DNA from: Micractinium sp. NFX-FRZ | Taxonomy: Eukaryota; Chlorophyta; Trebouxiophyceae; Chlorellales; Chlorellaceae | Direction of reading: 5' to 3' | Assembly: GCA_029339195.1 (NCBI GenBank) | Contig: JAPTJF010000149.1 | Span: 1 to 64,000, forward strand | DNA: 64,000 bases | In this document: positions 1 through 12,900 of the stretch, piece by piece | How the letters are laid out: each line of letters opens with the position of its first letter | Numbering within the stretch: position 1 is the first letter of the stretch | Translations under genes and position numbers: made by a program | The notes under the pieces: model-generated | Databases searched by the model: none | Told to the model about the DNA's origin: nothing | The model's input: only the letters and a program-made list of their open reading frames with translations

Positions 1-4
1 AAAC

Positions 5-58
<54 letters not shown>
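1..58. repeat. Poly-C homopolymer run
   Basis: Bases 9-58 are an uninterrupted run of C with only four A at the very start. It interrupts the coding sequence of the OPR/RAP-like gene that reads toward it on the minus strand, so it probably marks an assembly edge or a collapsed low-complexity tract rather than a biological element. Confidence 0.9.
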
Positions 59-59
<1 letters not shown>

Positions 60-2900
60 CCCCTGTCCTGCGCCAGCTTGCCTGCCGGCCCCACCTGCAC
101 GGTGTGGTGCAGGCCCATGCCGCGCAGCGTGCGCGACACGTCGGCCAGGGTGCGCGTGAAGTTGTTCTGGCGGGCCCGCTTCTCGGCAATCTCCCCCTTG
201 AACTTGGCCAGCAGGTAGGGGTCGGCCAGCAGCTGTGGATGGGAAAGATGGGGTGGGAAGTGGACTGAGAGGTCAGGTGCTCCACTGGGCTTGGCCAGAA
301 GATGAGAGTGGGTCATCAAGTATGCGGGTTGGTGACGGTGGGAGGGAGGGGGCTGGCGAAGGTGGGTGATGGGACCGGCCGCGCAAAACGGCTTCTTGGG
401 GGCATGTTGCAGGCGGCGCCCCTGCAGCAGCGGCGCCCCTGCCCTGCCCTGGCACCAGCAGCAGCACACAAGCTGGCAGCGCCTGCCGTTGCCGACCGCT
501 CTCCGATACAAATCTGCTGGCGGCCCCCACCTGGCGTGCGTGCTGCAGGTCCAGCAGCTGCAGGTCTTCAAAGAAGGGGGCGTAGGCCACAGAGTCGCCC
601 AGCTCCTGCAGGCAAGAAACGAACAGGGAGGTGGAAGGGAGGGAGGGACGGGGTGTGCTACTGAGGAGGTGAGGAGTTGAGCTGTGTGCATCGCACTGGG
701 AGTGTGCATCGCACACGGTTGGCTGCAGCATGACCACAGCGCGGAAGATCCAGAGCGTGCAAACGACATGGAACGGCGTGGTCGGAGCATGCAAACAACA
801 CAGCACAGCGGGGCACAACATGGCACAGGACAGGGTGCCACAGCGTGCGGCAGCGCAGCACAGCGTGCCTGGTAGATGGTGACCAGCAGGCGCAGCATGG
901 TGAGCTCTATCAGGTAGGGGCCGTCGAAGCCGGCCTGCAGAGAGAGCAGAAGGCGGGGATGGCATGTCAGGGGCACAGGTCCCACGGCAGGGTTGGGTTG
1001 ACGTGCGACGTGCTGCGAGCTGGCGGGCGCATGGCTTGACAGGGTGGCGAGTCAAAAATCGACTGCTTCAGCCTCAGGGTGCTTCGCACTCTTCATGACA
1101 AGGAGCATGCACCTGCTCCGACTTGCCTGCCCTGAGACCGCCCGGTAGGCCTGCTCGCAGCGCGCAATGAGGGGCAGGGGGAGGTGGCCCGCAGCCAGCG
1201 TGGCACGCACCTCATCTGCACGGCAGAGGGGCGCCACAAGAGCACGTCAGCAGGTGGCACATTGAGCAGCAGTGGGTGGGCCCACCCTCACTCTCTCATA
1301 TGTGCTGCTGGAGCCAGCCTGCATCGGCTGCTAGCGCCCAGGCCGTACCGCAGCCAGCAGACGTCTGACACTGCAGTGCTCAGCAACGAGGATAAAGCGC
1401 GCAAAAGCTGTGAAGGCCATACCCGGTCCGACCCATTCAGACCCGGCAGCACCGCTTCGTGCTTGAACAATCAAGCCAGGCGGGAGGGCTCACCGGAGGC
1501 TGAGCGCATGCGTGGCACGATGCCATCTGCGCTGCCCTGGGACGGCGCACGAGAGGTCACCGCCGCTCGATCGGCAAACATGCCCGCCTGCCAGAGGTGG
1601 ATCAGGGCCACCTGGAGAGGTGCGCAGGGGTAGCGAGTATGGGGGAAGACAAGAAGAGGCGGATACTGGATTGGGGTAAGGTCATGCCAGGGTTTCCCAA
1701 AGGCGGCTGGCTGCCTGGGGTCCACGTCCAATGCCTCTATGGCGTGCGCTCAGCCATATGTGCCGGGCAGCAGGACTCGTCCGACCCTTGGCACCAGTGC
1801 AACACTCCCAGGCTCCGCACCCCAACCCAGCCCTGCACCCCCTGCAGCCCCCCCTCCCTCCCTCGCCCTCACTTCATCCAGGGCATTCCGGGGGCAGGCC
1901 GCCACAAAAGCCATCTCCGCCTCCCACAGCGCCGGGGTCTGGGCCTGCAGCGCCGACAGCGCCCATGCCGCCATGCACGCCTCCTGCATGGGGACACACA
2001 CAGCAGTGAGTGGCGGTGGCTGAGGGGCGACCACCTTTACCAGGATGTCCTGAACCCGGTTACCCAGAGCAGACACAGCAAAGAGGGTCCGCTGAATGCC
2101 AGAAACACCAGCATGCATGCATGGCTTGCAAGCGGCAGCACAGAAGTGCCACAGAGCAGGCACAGCATGCATGCCATGCTACCTGGGGGCTGAAGGCTTC
2201 TGGGCTGCCGGGCGGCGCCCGCAGGATGCTGGCAGCCCGCGCCTGCAGCTGCGCCAGCAGGCGTTGCCCGGGGGTGTACCCCAGCCGGGCAGCCCCCCAC
2301 ATCAGCACTGCACAGGCAGAGGAGGGTAGTTTCGGTGGGTGGGGCAGGGCGGAGATGTGCAGGGAGATTGTGGGCAGCAGCCCAGACACCAGGCTGGCCA
2401 GCTGCTTTGCGTGCTGAGCCAGCCGGCAGCAAGGCACTGCACCCCCCGCACCACGCTTTGCCGTGCCGCGCTTCGTGCTGCTGCACTGCCTGCCTGCCCC
2501 CCACACAGTCCCTTGCCCCTGTCATCTGCCACCTCCCAGGGGCGCAGCTGCGTCAGGTGGGGCTCCACCGCCGCGCCAGCTGCCTCCATGTCCTCCGGTG
2601 AAGGTGTGAAACCAAAGGAGAGGGAGAGGAAGGGGAGGGCAAATGCCATGACAACCGCCACCCTTGGGTCCTCTCTGATGGCCTGTGTGGCGGGCAGGAC
2701 GGGAAGGGACATGGGACATGGGAGTGATGCAGAGCAGCAGGGGGACCGCAGATATGGGAATGATGCAGAGCACCAGAGGGGCAGCGGGTGTTGGCACGGC
2801 TCTCGCCGGGCTGTGTGGCACGCAGGCGCCGGTGAACAGGGCGGCGTAAAGCACGATGGCGCCCCGCTGGCGGGCAGCATGGCTCATCGGTTGGAGGCTG
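59..2900 (-). CDS. OPR/RAP-family organelle RNA-binding protein, 3' end missing
   Basis: The helical-repeat exons resemble algal octotricopeptide (OPR) and FASTK/RAP-type proteins, which bind organelle transcripts and control their stability or translation. Exons that join in phase are 2307-2183, 1983-1873, 1611-1494, 1215-1127, 934-869, 605-531 and 232-59. Repeat-like motifs include VLMWGAARLGYTPGQRL and MAAWALSALQAQ. The last visible exon contains VSRTLRGMGLHHTVQ, typical of the region just before a RAP domain, but the RAP domain itself would lie beyond the poly-C run. Two introns appear to use GC donors, after 1127 and 869. The 5' part above 2307 is not resolved: the exon with PSPEDMEAAGAAVEPHLTQL looks coding but its phase does not fit the next exon, and I could not place the start or a transit peptide. 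Family assignment is moderately secure; the target RNA is unknown. Confidence 0.6.
2705..2795. repeat. Short imperfect tandem repeat
   Basis: Two copies of a unit of about 37 bases containing gatgcagagca and a G-rich tail follow each other. They lie in the unresolved 5' part of the OPR/RAP-like gene, probably in an intron. Confidence 0.6.
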
Positions 2901-2984
2901 GGTGAGGGGGCTCTCAGGGGCGTGGCCTGTGCCAGCAGCTAAGCACCGGGTTCCCTGCCGGCCTCCTGGCAGCGCAGCGGTGGA

Positions 2985-3172
2985 GGGGCGGCTGGCGGCG
3001 GGGCAGCGCCTGCGCGTTGCTGCGCAGAATGAAGGTGTTGATATTGCCCCGCGCCACCACCGATTACCCATCAAATCGGTCATCGACTATGGGTACATCG
3101 GTGGTGGCGCTGGACAATGTCAACACATTCACCCAGAACAACAACGCGCAGGCGCTACAGTGCCAGCCGCGC
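2985..3172. repeat. Long imperfect inverted repeat
   Basis: The left arm (about 3070-2985, read on minus) and the right arm (about 3090-3172, read on plus) align over roughly 83 bases with about 75-80% identity, separated by a 19-base loop. Shared blocks include tcggtggtggcgc and caacgcgcaggcgct. Both arms can be read as similar short peptides, with N(V/I)NTF followed by NAQAL, so this may be a duplicated and inverted coding fragment rather than a simple hairpin. It sits at the head of the minus-strand OPR/RAP-like gene. Confidence 0.8.
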
Positions 3173-4243
3173 CCTGCCCGCCAGGAGCAAAGGATGGGAA
3201 GGGGCGGTTGCTGCGGCCCAGCTGCCCGCTTGCTGCGCCCCATTCGATCACTCACCCTTGGGCTCCAGCCTTAAGGACAGTGCCTTGCATTGCTGCACAC
3301 TGGGGACGTGCCCGCGCACCCCTCCATCCACACATGCCCAGATAGCCCTCGGCCAGCCCTCCCCCCGCACACGTGCAGGCCCACACAAGTATCTGTACAC
3401 TTCCCCCCGCATACTTGCACCCCCACACTTCCAGCCCAGCCACCCACAAACACACCTGCAGGTAAGCTCCCTCCAGCCCTCCCTCCAGCCCCCTGCCACC
3501 GCCGCCCCACGGTGGGATCCATCCCGTCAGCCAGCCCGGCAGGCCCAGCCAGCGGCGCGGCGCCGCGGGCTCTGGTGCCGGGTAGGCTGCACTGGCGGCC
3601 GCGCACTCCGCCTCTCCTGGTGCCAGGAGCAGCAGCGAGACTGCTGCAGTGCCTCCCGCTGCTGAGGTCGCAGCCAAGGCTGCCCACCCACCACGCTGAT
3701 TGCTGCTGCTGCTGCTGCTGCTGACTTGTGGGTGAGTAGCTATGAGAGCGGCAGCTCTCAGGGCCTGGGTGCAGCCTGCATGCAGGAATGCACGCGGCGA
3801 GGGCGGTGGGCGGCAAGCAGATGGGGCGGCAGGCGGCGGTGGCAACGAGGCCTGCCGGGGCAATCAAACCCTTTTGCATCTCACCTTGGAGTCCTGTTGG
3901 CACACTGCTGTCCGCTAACAGCCTGCCTAGGGCCAGGCAGCGTGTCAAAACACCGTTTCTCGACATGTGGGCCCGCTATGCTGTCGCAGCCACGGTTTCG
4001 TTGCAGCGCTGGGAGCTTGTGCAAAGCTTGCTTGTGAAATGCATTGAGTGGGCACTCGCACGTTGACCTTTGAGGTCTCGAGCGCTGGCGCCACGTCTGC
4101 CGCTATCTCAGATGGCGCTGCGGACAATCGCCGGTCTGAGGTATTTCCCAACATCCAGCACATCTGCCTAGTTGCTAGGCAAAGCAGTGAGCCCCGCCGT
4201 CAGCACCTTGTCCCCCTACCCTCCCCGACAGCCGCAGAGCAGC
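3173..4243. other. Intergenic region with GCT repeat
   Basis: This stretch lies upstream of the ABM gene and upstream of the OPR/RAP-like gene, which are divergent. It contains a (GCT)7 microsatellite at about 3702-3723 and several C/A-rich tracts. I see no convincing exon; the long minus-strand ORF at 3271-3966 is composition-driven. Confidence 0.5.
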
Positions 4244-6189
4244 ATGCTGGCCGTGTGCGCAACACAAGCCGCCCAGGCGGCTGCCCCGCGCAGCAGCGGC
4301 AGCAGCAGCGGCAGGCCGCGCGTTGTCGCGCCGGCGGCGGCGGCGGCCCGGCCACTGGCGGCGGCAGCAGCAGGCAGCTTTGCCGGCGGCCCGTTGCGGC
4401 CCGTAACGCAGCAGCAGCCCCTGCGGCAACGGCGCGGCCAGCTGCTGGTCACTGCAGCAGTCAAGGTGTCCAAGGGCAAGCAGATCCTGTGCAACAAGAC
4501 GCTCAAGGCAAAGGAGGGGGAGGCGGAGCAGGTGTCGGCGCTGTGTGCCGGCGTGGCAGAGTTCTCAAAGCAGCGCATGGCAGACCGGCGCAGCGGCGTG
4601 CTGGCCTTTGAGTGGTCCCAGGTGAGCCGGAAAATGCTTGGTGCCGCCTGGTCGGGTAGCGCAGGGGTGCAGGCACTGAAACTTAGCAAACGGAGGGTGC
4701 CAGCTCTGCCCGCACTCTCCAGCTCTGCCCGCACACCCATGCAATCACCTTGCCGCTCCGGCCTGCCCGCCTGCCCCGGCACACCAACCGCACCCCTTCC
4801 TGCCCACCGCACATCGCTGTGACCCCTCAGAATGATCAGTAGCCAGCGCCCTTCTGCTTTGTGCACAGCACTGTCCACTACCCGCAGACCCCACGCCTTG
4901 ACCTTCTGCTTTCCTGGACACGACTACTTCTCACAGCTCCTCGCCGCACCCACATCACTGCCTGCTCTTCTGTTCTGCCGCCCACTTCCTCCTTCCTTCC
5001 CAGGACGACTTTGAGCCGGGCACCTTCCACTTTATGGAGCTCTACTCCTCGCAGCGGGCAATGGCGGACCACAGCGCGGCGCCCGAAATCAGGAAGTTTG
5101 TGACGCGGGTGGGTCCTGGCCCGTCCTGCCTGCTGCGGGTGGGGGAGGACCTGCTTTTTGACACAAGTCACAACCAAGCAACGCTGTGGGATGCAGGTGC
5201 TGTGGGATGCAGCAGAAGGGGCAGCAGAGGTGGCGACCAGTCGGCAACCACCTCTGGCCGTCGTGTGGCCCACTCGCGTGCTCCTCCCCTGCGGCCCGCC
5301 ACGCCCACCTGCACCGCACCCCACGCCTGTCCTCATTACATGCTCCGCCTGCATTGCTGCCGCGCTCCCCCGTGCTGTGCAGGTGCAGGCGCACTTGGAG
5401 GGCCCCCTGGGCATGGTGCTCTACGAGTACACCAACGGCAAGATCGGGCCCGCCAGCATGGAGGTGAGGAGGGGGAGAGGACTGGCGGGGTGGGTGTGCA
5501 GCCTGGGAGTGTGGAGGTTGGGGCAGTGGGGAGGTAGGAGTACAACTATGGCAGTATCCTGTGGTGTGCAGGGGGTGGATGTTTTTAAAGGGCAGCGAAG
5601 TTTGCGTCCGGAGAGAGGAGAGGAGCTATTGCCACCTGCTGCTGCCTGCCAGGCTGCCATGAATCGCCAGCCTGTTCCCGGGCTCCTCCACCCCGGCCCT
5701 CCCGGCCTGCACCGTACCCCTTCACCCCCCCGCTCAATGTGCGTGCGCTGCCCCCCCCTGCACGTGCTTCAGGGCGACGTGAAGGGCGAGGGCGGTCTGG
5801 ACGACGCGACGGGCACCAACCGCTTTGGCGGCGGCGCCTCCATGAAGCAGACCTCGGCGACTGTGGACTTGACCAGCATCAAGGAGAAGGATGATGATGA
5901 GAAGGTGGGCAGGGGGTGTTTGTGGCTACACCGGGGTGTTTTGGAGGGCTTGGGAGGGAGCCTGCGTGTGGTGGGTCCAGGCGGTGCGCACCGCAAAGTT
6001 GGGAGAGGATCACGCTGCGGGGAAGGTGGAGGTGAGATAGTGGCCATTGCTGCACAGAGGGGATGCTGCCCACATCCCATTGCCCATCCTTTGCCCCGTA
6101 CTCTGTGCCTTGTCTGCCTGCAGGGCCTGTGGGGCATGAAGGGCTTTGAGATCAAGCTGCCCGCCTTCCTAACCGGCAAGAAGAAGTGA
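4244..6189 (+). CDS. Plastid-type ABM-domain protein (antibiotic biosynthesis monooxygenase-like)
   Basis: Exons are 4244-4621, 5004-5108, 5383-5463, 5773-5904 and 6124-6189; all introns are GT-AG in phase 0 and the product is 253 residues. The first 65 or so residues are rich in Ala, Ser, Arg and Gln and look like a chloroplast transit peptide. An ABM-type dimeric alpha-beta barrel follows, from KQILCNKTLKAKEGE through FEWSQDDFEPGTFHFMELY to VLYEYTNGKIGPASME. ABM domains act as small oxygenases, as quinone or heme-related enzymes, or as purely structural dimers, so the reaction cannot be stated. A charged tail ends in GKKK. An in-frame ATG at 4172 is an alternative start; 4244 was preferred because it places the transit peptide directly at the N terminus. 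Confidence 0.8.
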
Positions 6190-7701
6190 GGGGGGTCCAG
6201 CCGCCTTCCTTTCTATAAGAAACTGAAGTGTGAAGGCACCTGCAGCAACGAACCCACAAGCAGCAGGCCAGGCCAGCTTGGTCCCCTGCCGCCATGTCCG
6301 CTCTACGCCCAAGCCTTGCTCGGCACGGGCAGCAGGCCAGTCAAGCCAACGAACATGCTCGCTTGAATGGCACCGAGCCTCGTCAACAATACAATACAGC
6401 AGGCAGCCAGCAGCCCCAGCCAAACCCCATATCGGCAGCGGGCGCGATGTGGCCGCTGCAACGCACAAACGCACGAGCCCCACAGTTTTGCCTGTCCTCC
6501 CTTCATGCAGTGTTTGCCAGCTTCCAGTGTACCCTCCCCTGTCCTCTGTGTTCGTCGCGCATCTTTGCCTGCAACCGGCCCTCCCTTCTGGGGTGTCTGC
6601 TTTCTTCTGTAAACAAGTCACATGCTCGACACTGCAAGCACAGGCTGTCCAAACTGAAGTACATATGTAGAAGTGGAGGGTGCTCAGCCTGAGGCCGCCG
6701 GCCACCGATGCTTTGCACTCCCCAACCCCGCACTGCACCCCTTGCCCGCCAGTCTCGTAGCTTCAGAGCGTCAGCATTGCCTCACATGCAGCGCCCCCCA
6801 GGGCAAGTCAGCCGCTTGGCCTAGCTCTCAGCTTCCAGCGCCGCCCGGGCACGAAGCAGCATGTCTGCCAGGTGAAGGCAAGGCGGGCAAGTAACCTGGT
6901 CGGCCAGCAAATGACTTTTGGCGCCTGAACTGAATGCCAGGCTCTCTCTGGAAGTTACAATGGCAAGAGTGGGCAGAGCTGCAAATGATCAGGCAGAAAC
7001 ATAGGCCAGCTGCATTCAGCAAGGACTCGACTTCGTCACAGGGCAGAGGCACACCGGGGAGTCGGAACGCAGGGGAAGCTGAGCAGGCACCAGCGCAGTG
7101 TAGGCGGGGCAAGCACGGAGGTGCAGCAGCGAGCATACAACCGTACGCGTTGCCACTTTTCATTGTTGTGAATTCATAGGTGTTGTGAAATGAGTACCAG
7201 CACCACACCCACCTTCCCACCCTGATGAATGACTACGGCTGTTTACACTATTGTCCTTTTAATCAAGTACATACTTCCTTTGGATGTACACATTATCAGA
7301 AAGGGCTGAGAGCAAAACCTCTAGGTACAACGACAGACAGGCATACAAGTGCTCCGGATGCTGCAGGAACGCGCAAGCGAGCGGCTGGTCAAGTGGGCAC
7401 CTGCTCCGTGCCGTTGATGGTACATCCAGGGCGATCCGGCGAGCAGCAAAGGTACAGGTGAGGGTGGTCCGCAGAGAGGGCACATGATCGGCTAAATGTA
7501 CAAGGGCGGTGCAGCACGCAGGGAACGAGGGCAGCAGTCGTGCGCTGGGTGGGCATGCAACACGCTGGGTGTCGGGCCGACGGCCCACAAGCGTGCCTCT
7601 GCTCCGCAGACGGGCGCGTTTGATTTTCAATCGGATCAGATTTGGGTTGGGTTCATGAAATGGGCCTGCAGGTGCCCGCCCCTGGGGCCGGCGCACTACA
7701 G
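6190..7701. other. Convergent 3' intergenic region
   Basis: This stretch lies between the stop codons of two convergent genes. TGTAA at 6608-6612 (plus) and TTACA at 7243-7247 (TGTAA on minus) are candidate green-algal polyadenylation signals for the two genes. No exon-like structure was found. Confidence 0.6.
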
Positions 7702-9530
7702 TCAAATGACTCCATAGAGTGTCTTTGGGGCAACGCCGTCTGCAATCAGCTTGCTACAGTACCAGACCCTGCAGGGGGCGGAGGTTAAGCGAGGGCAGGG
7801 GGCAGGTGCAGGCGGTCAGGGGCGGCCAGGCGGGGGCAGCCAGGCCTGGGCAGTTGAGAAGCTGTTGGCTGTGCAATAGCGGAAGGGCGCTCGCCACCGC
7901 TCCCCACAACCCCGCCATCTCTGCTGCACACCCCCTCCCCTAGCCCCGCCACCCGCCGTAGCCGTCCCCGCAGACGCCTCTCTATTCCCAAGCAACTCCA
8001 CCCGCTCCACCCTGCCCCTGCTCCTCCCGCCTCCCCTCCCTTCACCGCTTCTCTCCCTGCCCTCACCCGTCGTAGCGCCCCCCCAGCCGCCGCTCCATGG
8101 CGAACGAGTAGTCCCGCTCCTCTTTCCGCCACGCGTTGACCACGTGCACCCGTGCCACCCACACCCGCTCAGACACCTCGAGGGAGCTGGTGACCTGCCG
8201 GGTGGGGGAGGCAGGGGAAGGGGGGTTGTCACAGGCAAGCAGGCGCGGCAAGGTACGTGTGCAAGTGTGTGTGTGTGTGTGTGTGGTGCTTTGGTGGGTG
8301 GGTCGAGGGGGTGGGTGGGTGAGTTGCCAACCCCAACCTGCCAGGCAGAGAGCTGCCCGGAGTTTGCCTCGAATAGTGCCGCACACCGGCCCTCACAAGC
8401 AGCAACTGCTGATCTCCCCTGCAGCCAGCTATCGCCAGCTAACCCTGCCGGGCCGCAGGGCGCAGCGGCTCACCTCCCAGGAGGACAGGTTGAGCAGGGT
8501 GACGTAGTAGGGGGTGTAGAAGATGCGGCGGAAGCGCTCAAACTGGCCTGCGGGGTGGGGGGGGAGGGGTGGGCGGGGGATGGGGTAAGCATGGTGAGGC
8601 GCTGCGGCAGGCACAGCCGGCCAGCCACACAGACTGATGGGTGAGGCTCGGGCGGCACAGCACAGTGGGCTGCCGCACGCAAAGCATGGCTGGGCCCAGG
8701 CAGAGCAGGTCAGCCAGGAGTGGCCTTAACGCACCACGGTCCTTCACTCAAACGCAAGTAATAACAACACATGATCAACCCACACTCACCCAGGTCCAGG
8801 TTCACCCCAAAGTAGTCGGTTCGGTCAAACGGGTCAAAGCCAGCAAAGCGGTACACCGCCTCGATGCCTGCGTCGCTGTGAGGGAAGCTGTTGTGCTGCA
8901 GGGCCTGCAGGGCAACACCGCAGGGACAAGTGGGTGAGCAGCAGAAGGGGGCATTGAAACGTATACGGTTGTTGTGCTGCAAGGTCCTGCGGGACGGGGC
9001 AAGTGGTGGCGGGAGGCGGGGACGACGTGGGGTTGGGGTGACTGGAAGAGCCTGCCTGTGCTGCCTGCAGTCAACTGCATGTTCTCATACAACAGCGGTG
9101 CTCATCCCCCATGTTCGCTGCATGCAGCACTCCCTCCTCGTGCAAGCAGCGTAGAAGCCTGCCGCCGCTCTGGTGGCTGGTGGGGCGCTCTGCCAACCGC
9201 CATCCTCGTCGGGCCAACAGCTGGCCCCAGCCCACCAAGCCCAGTGGTGCCCACCTTGAGCTGCGCCTCCACCGCGTCCTCCCTGCTCAGCCAGAAGCTG
9301 GGCTCCAGCTGGCTGGGCTTCTTGGGCCGCGGCAGCAACAGGTCACCGCCTGCCTCGCCGTCGCCAGGGGCCGGCCCGTTGAGCGGTCGGGCACCACACC
9401 GCCACTGCTGCCGCCGTGCTGTGCGTTGGGGCCGGGCCGCTGCTACTAGTGATTGCGCTCCATACGAGCTGCGGCGCCGCTGCGAGAGCTGCTGCCGGCC
9501 GCCCAACCAAGGGCTGGCGGAACCCGCCAT
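7702..9530 (-). CDS. Conserved plastid-type plant/algal protein of unknown function (DUF4864-like)
   Basis: Exons are 9530-9255, 8904-8790, 8547-8474, 8194-8067 and 7768-7702; they join in phase to a 219-residue protein. The N-terminal 60 residues (MAGSASPWLGG onward, rich in Arg, Ser and Gln) look like a transit peptide. The mature part starts near KPSQLEPSFWLSREDAV and contains FPHSDAGIEAVYRFAGFDPF, FERFRRIFYTPYYV and SFAMERRLGGRYDGVWY. From memory this pattern, including the closing WYCSKLIADG, matches a plant chloroplast family annotated as DUF4864 with an NTF2-like shape; that name is recall, not a search. No catalytic residues can be assigned. A longer in-frame start exists at 9713, but 9530 gives the better targeting sequence. 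Confidence 0.78.
8265..8284. repeat. GT dinucleotide microsatellite
   Basis: A run of about ten GT units lies inside the intron between exons 3 and 4 of the DUF4864-like gene. Confidence 0.9.
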
Positions 9531-9939
9531 TGTTGTGTGCAGCCAAGGCCCGGGTGATCTGCTCAAATTCCTGTGATCAGTCTCGAGGTGCCGAAAGGCC
9601 GAAAAGAAGCCGGTTCGGGAGGCGAAAGGGTGGTGGAGTTTTGAGCGGGGCGTGTTCGAGGACCTCGGAGTCAGCGCAGCGCTGAATGAAGCATTGCCAA
9701 CGTGGGCATGCAATGGGCCGGCCGGCAGACCAGCGAGGCATTCCTGTCAGTCAGGCCGCCACCGCGCCGCCAGCAGAGCACCCGCCAAGCGGCAGCAGAG
9801 ACCGGCAGCTGTTGGCTGTCTATCATTGTTCAAGCACGCCCCTAGGCTTGCCTTCAACGTTCAAATGGGTAAGAAATTTGAGTTACACAATCACATTGAG
9901 CACCATGGATGGTGCCGGTTGTCCTGGCAATGAGCAGGC
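9531..9939. other. Intergenic region between two minus-strand genes
   Basis: This stretch should hold the 3' UTR of the transporter and the promoter of the DUF4864-like gene. TTACA at 9883-9887 is a candidate minus-strand polyadenylation signal about 50 bases after the transporter stop. Nothing else stands out. Confidence 0.5.
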
Positions 9940-12900
9940 TCATGCCGCCGCGACCGGCTGGGCCCCGGCAAGCGCCGCCAGCCGCTGCTGCCGTAGCCCC
10001 AGCCGGTAGGCCACGACCGTCCAAGCCGCACACACCGGGACGCAGGCAGCTGCCACACCCGACGGACCGAACCCCAGGGCGGGAACCAGCGCCTGGAAAG
10101 CGGCCGCCGCCATCGTGTCTCCTATTCTCTGCAGGCAGAAAACGGAGGTGGGCAGGCATTGGGAGGGGCAATGGTCAACAGTGAGTGAGAGCACCGTGGC
10201 AAGCAAAGCAAAGGAGATCAAGTGGGAGTGATCATGACGGATTGGGGGTTCTTTGAGCCCCAGCCGGGCCACTGTATACACCCAGCTCTACCCACCCCCC
10301 ACCAACCACCGCGGCCCCCCACCTGCACCACCGTGTCCAGGAATATTTTGGCGGCATACTTCTCCCGCCGGCTGACCACCGTGAAGAGCGCCTCGCGTGC
10401 GGGGCGGGCCAGCGAGTAGGACACCACCTTGCGCAGCACCTCGGCCATGGCCACTGCAGGGGAGGGGCGACAGGGGAGGTACGGGGTGGAGCCAGATAGT
10501 AGGCCACATAGACACCACCTTGCTGGTGGAGGTGTTGCCGTAGGCCATAGCCACCGTGGGACGATGCAGGGGAGGGGGGGGAAGGAGAGGGGGGAGAGGG
10601 CAGGGCAGCGATTTGGAAGCGCTGCCTTCAGCGGAACCTCAGTCAGTCCCCACAGGCAGGCCAGGGGCGGGAGGGGAGGAGAGGCCAGAAGGGTGAGTGT
10701 GGGGCAGGAAGGGAAGCGAGGGGTGGAGGGGCTGGCGAGGCATGGCGTGGCCTACCGCCGTGGCAGCCCTTGAGAGAGGCAGATAAAGTGGAAGCGCAGT
10801 ACGCACCTGCGCCAGGGGTGGGCCAGGCCGCCATGACCGCCATGAGCAGCCCTGCCGTGGCGGGCAGCAGGGACAGCGCGCAGGGCAGGCCCAGCAGGCG
10901 TAGCACGCGGCCTGCACTTCGGGCAGCAGCGCGCGGTGAGGCGGGGGGTGCGCAGTTACAAGTCTGGGGGGCGTCAGCCCTCTGCCTCCCCCACGCCTTG
11001 CAGGCCGACCAGCCGCCGTCACGCAGCCGCTCCCACGGTTGCGCCGTGCTAGGGCACAACAGCTGCCCCTTTTTTACGTCACTATGCATCCGCTCTCTTC
11101 CCTCCCCTTGTCTGCCTGCCTTTGCCCCTTTCGTTTCAGCGTCTCTCACCCGTGGCCAGCAGCTGCAGGCCCAGAATAAAGAAGGCCGAGGTGGAGTTGA
11201 TGGTGGCAAACCAGGCGGTGCGGCTGGCAGAGTCGCGCACTGCAGGGCGGGCATCACAGGACACAACACACGTGTTCCAGGGAAGGGGGTAAGATAAGCG
11301 CCAGGGGGACATGGGGAGCTCTGGCGGGCATTCCAGGTGATGCCGCTGGCAGGCTCGCAAACAGACGCAGAGAACAGAGTCAACTGGATGGACACATGGT
11401 CTCATGCATCCCACTGCTCCACCAACTTTAAATGCAGTCGTGACTAAGGTGTCGGTTGGTTGCCACTCGTGCCGTGCATCACAGCACCAGCACTGGCAAA
11501 AGCCCGCTCACCCTGCGCCACCACCAGTGTCTTCTCGAAGTAGAAGAAGGATGAGGTGACGTAGTTGAGTGCCAGGTAGGCGCACATGTGCAGCAGGTAG
11601 GGGGAGGCGCTGCAGGGTGGGGGCGTCGAGGGGAGGGGGGTTGTGAGCGCAAAATGAAGGAGCAGAAGGGTTGAGATGCTGCAAGTGTGGCGGCAGCATA
11701 CGGGCCCCGGGAGGGCAGGGCGGGGATGCGCATAGGTGCGGCAGGTCGAGGGCCGCACAGGCGGCACAGTCAGGCAGGGCAGGCAGGGCAATGGGCGAGC
11801 TGCAGGCTATGCCTGAATTGTTTGATTGTACACACAGCATGCACAGCAGGCACGGCAGGCGCCCACCGGATGAGGCGGTACCCCTCCAAGGTTCGCCCCA
11901 GCAGCTGGTCCAGCAGGCTCCCCCCCTGCTTGGCAGCAGGCACAGCGGTACCGCCGGGCTTGGGCACGCCGCCGCCGCCCGCCGCCGCCTCATGCGCCGC
12001 TTCCTTGGTGCCGCTGCCACTGCTGGGCACACCAGTTGCAACCTTGATGTTTCTGCTGAGCTGGCGTGCCATGCTGGCGCCGCTGCTGGCCTCCACGTCA
12101 TCGCTTGCCGGCGACTTGGGAGGCGGGGGAGAGGTGGGGGCGCTGGCGCTGCCCTGCTTAGAGCCGTGGCGGTACCGCCCCACAGCCTGCCCCGCCAGCT
12201 CCAGCATGCCTGCCGACACTAGCAGCGGCAGCAGCGAGGGCGCGCCGCCGCCGCCGCCCAGCAGTGGGGCGCGCGCCAGCGCACCGGCCGCCAGCGACCC
12301 CAGCAGCTGCCCCAGCGTGGCGCCAGCACCCAGCAAGCCAAACAGCCGCCCGGCGGCTTCGGGTGAGAAGACGTCGGCTGAGCGGGCCCACAGGCTGGAA
12401 ACTGCCACGAGGTTGAGCAGAGAGGCCCAGAGGAAGAAGCAGACGCGCACCGCTGCCTGCGCTGTGGTCAGCTGCGCCGCGCCCGGCGCCGCGGTGGCGA
12501 GCAGCTGGCGCCGCGCCTGCTGGGTGCTGCTGCTCGCCAGGATGCCGGTTGCATCCTCCTCAGAAGGGTCGGCGAGGGCCGCAGGCGCCGGGTTGCCCAC
12601 GGCGGTGTACAGCAGCAGGAAGCCTGCAGTAAAGGGCCAGGGGTCAGGTGTCACTAAGTGAGTGCAAGGGCAGTGGGTACATTTTTTGTGGGCACTCCGC
12701 AGCACCAAGCAGCTAGTAGTGCGTAAAGGCAGCAGCAAAAGGAGCAGCAGGCGCGTGGCAGCAGCTGTGGTTATGGCTGCAGCAGCGGCGGCGGTGGGGC
12801 ATACCCAGAATGGAGAGGGAGAGGAAGCGGAAGAGCAGCTGCAGGCCGCGCTCCTTGGCCGGTGAGCGGGAGAGGAAGGCGGCGGCGAGCGGGGTGGCGA

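Noticed and set aside
3271..3966. 231-residue minus-strand ORF upstream of the ABM gene
   Set aside because: No family motif, no exon-like boundaries, and low-complexity CTG repeats inside.
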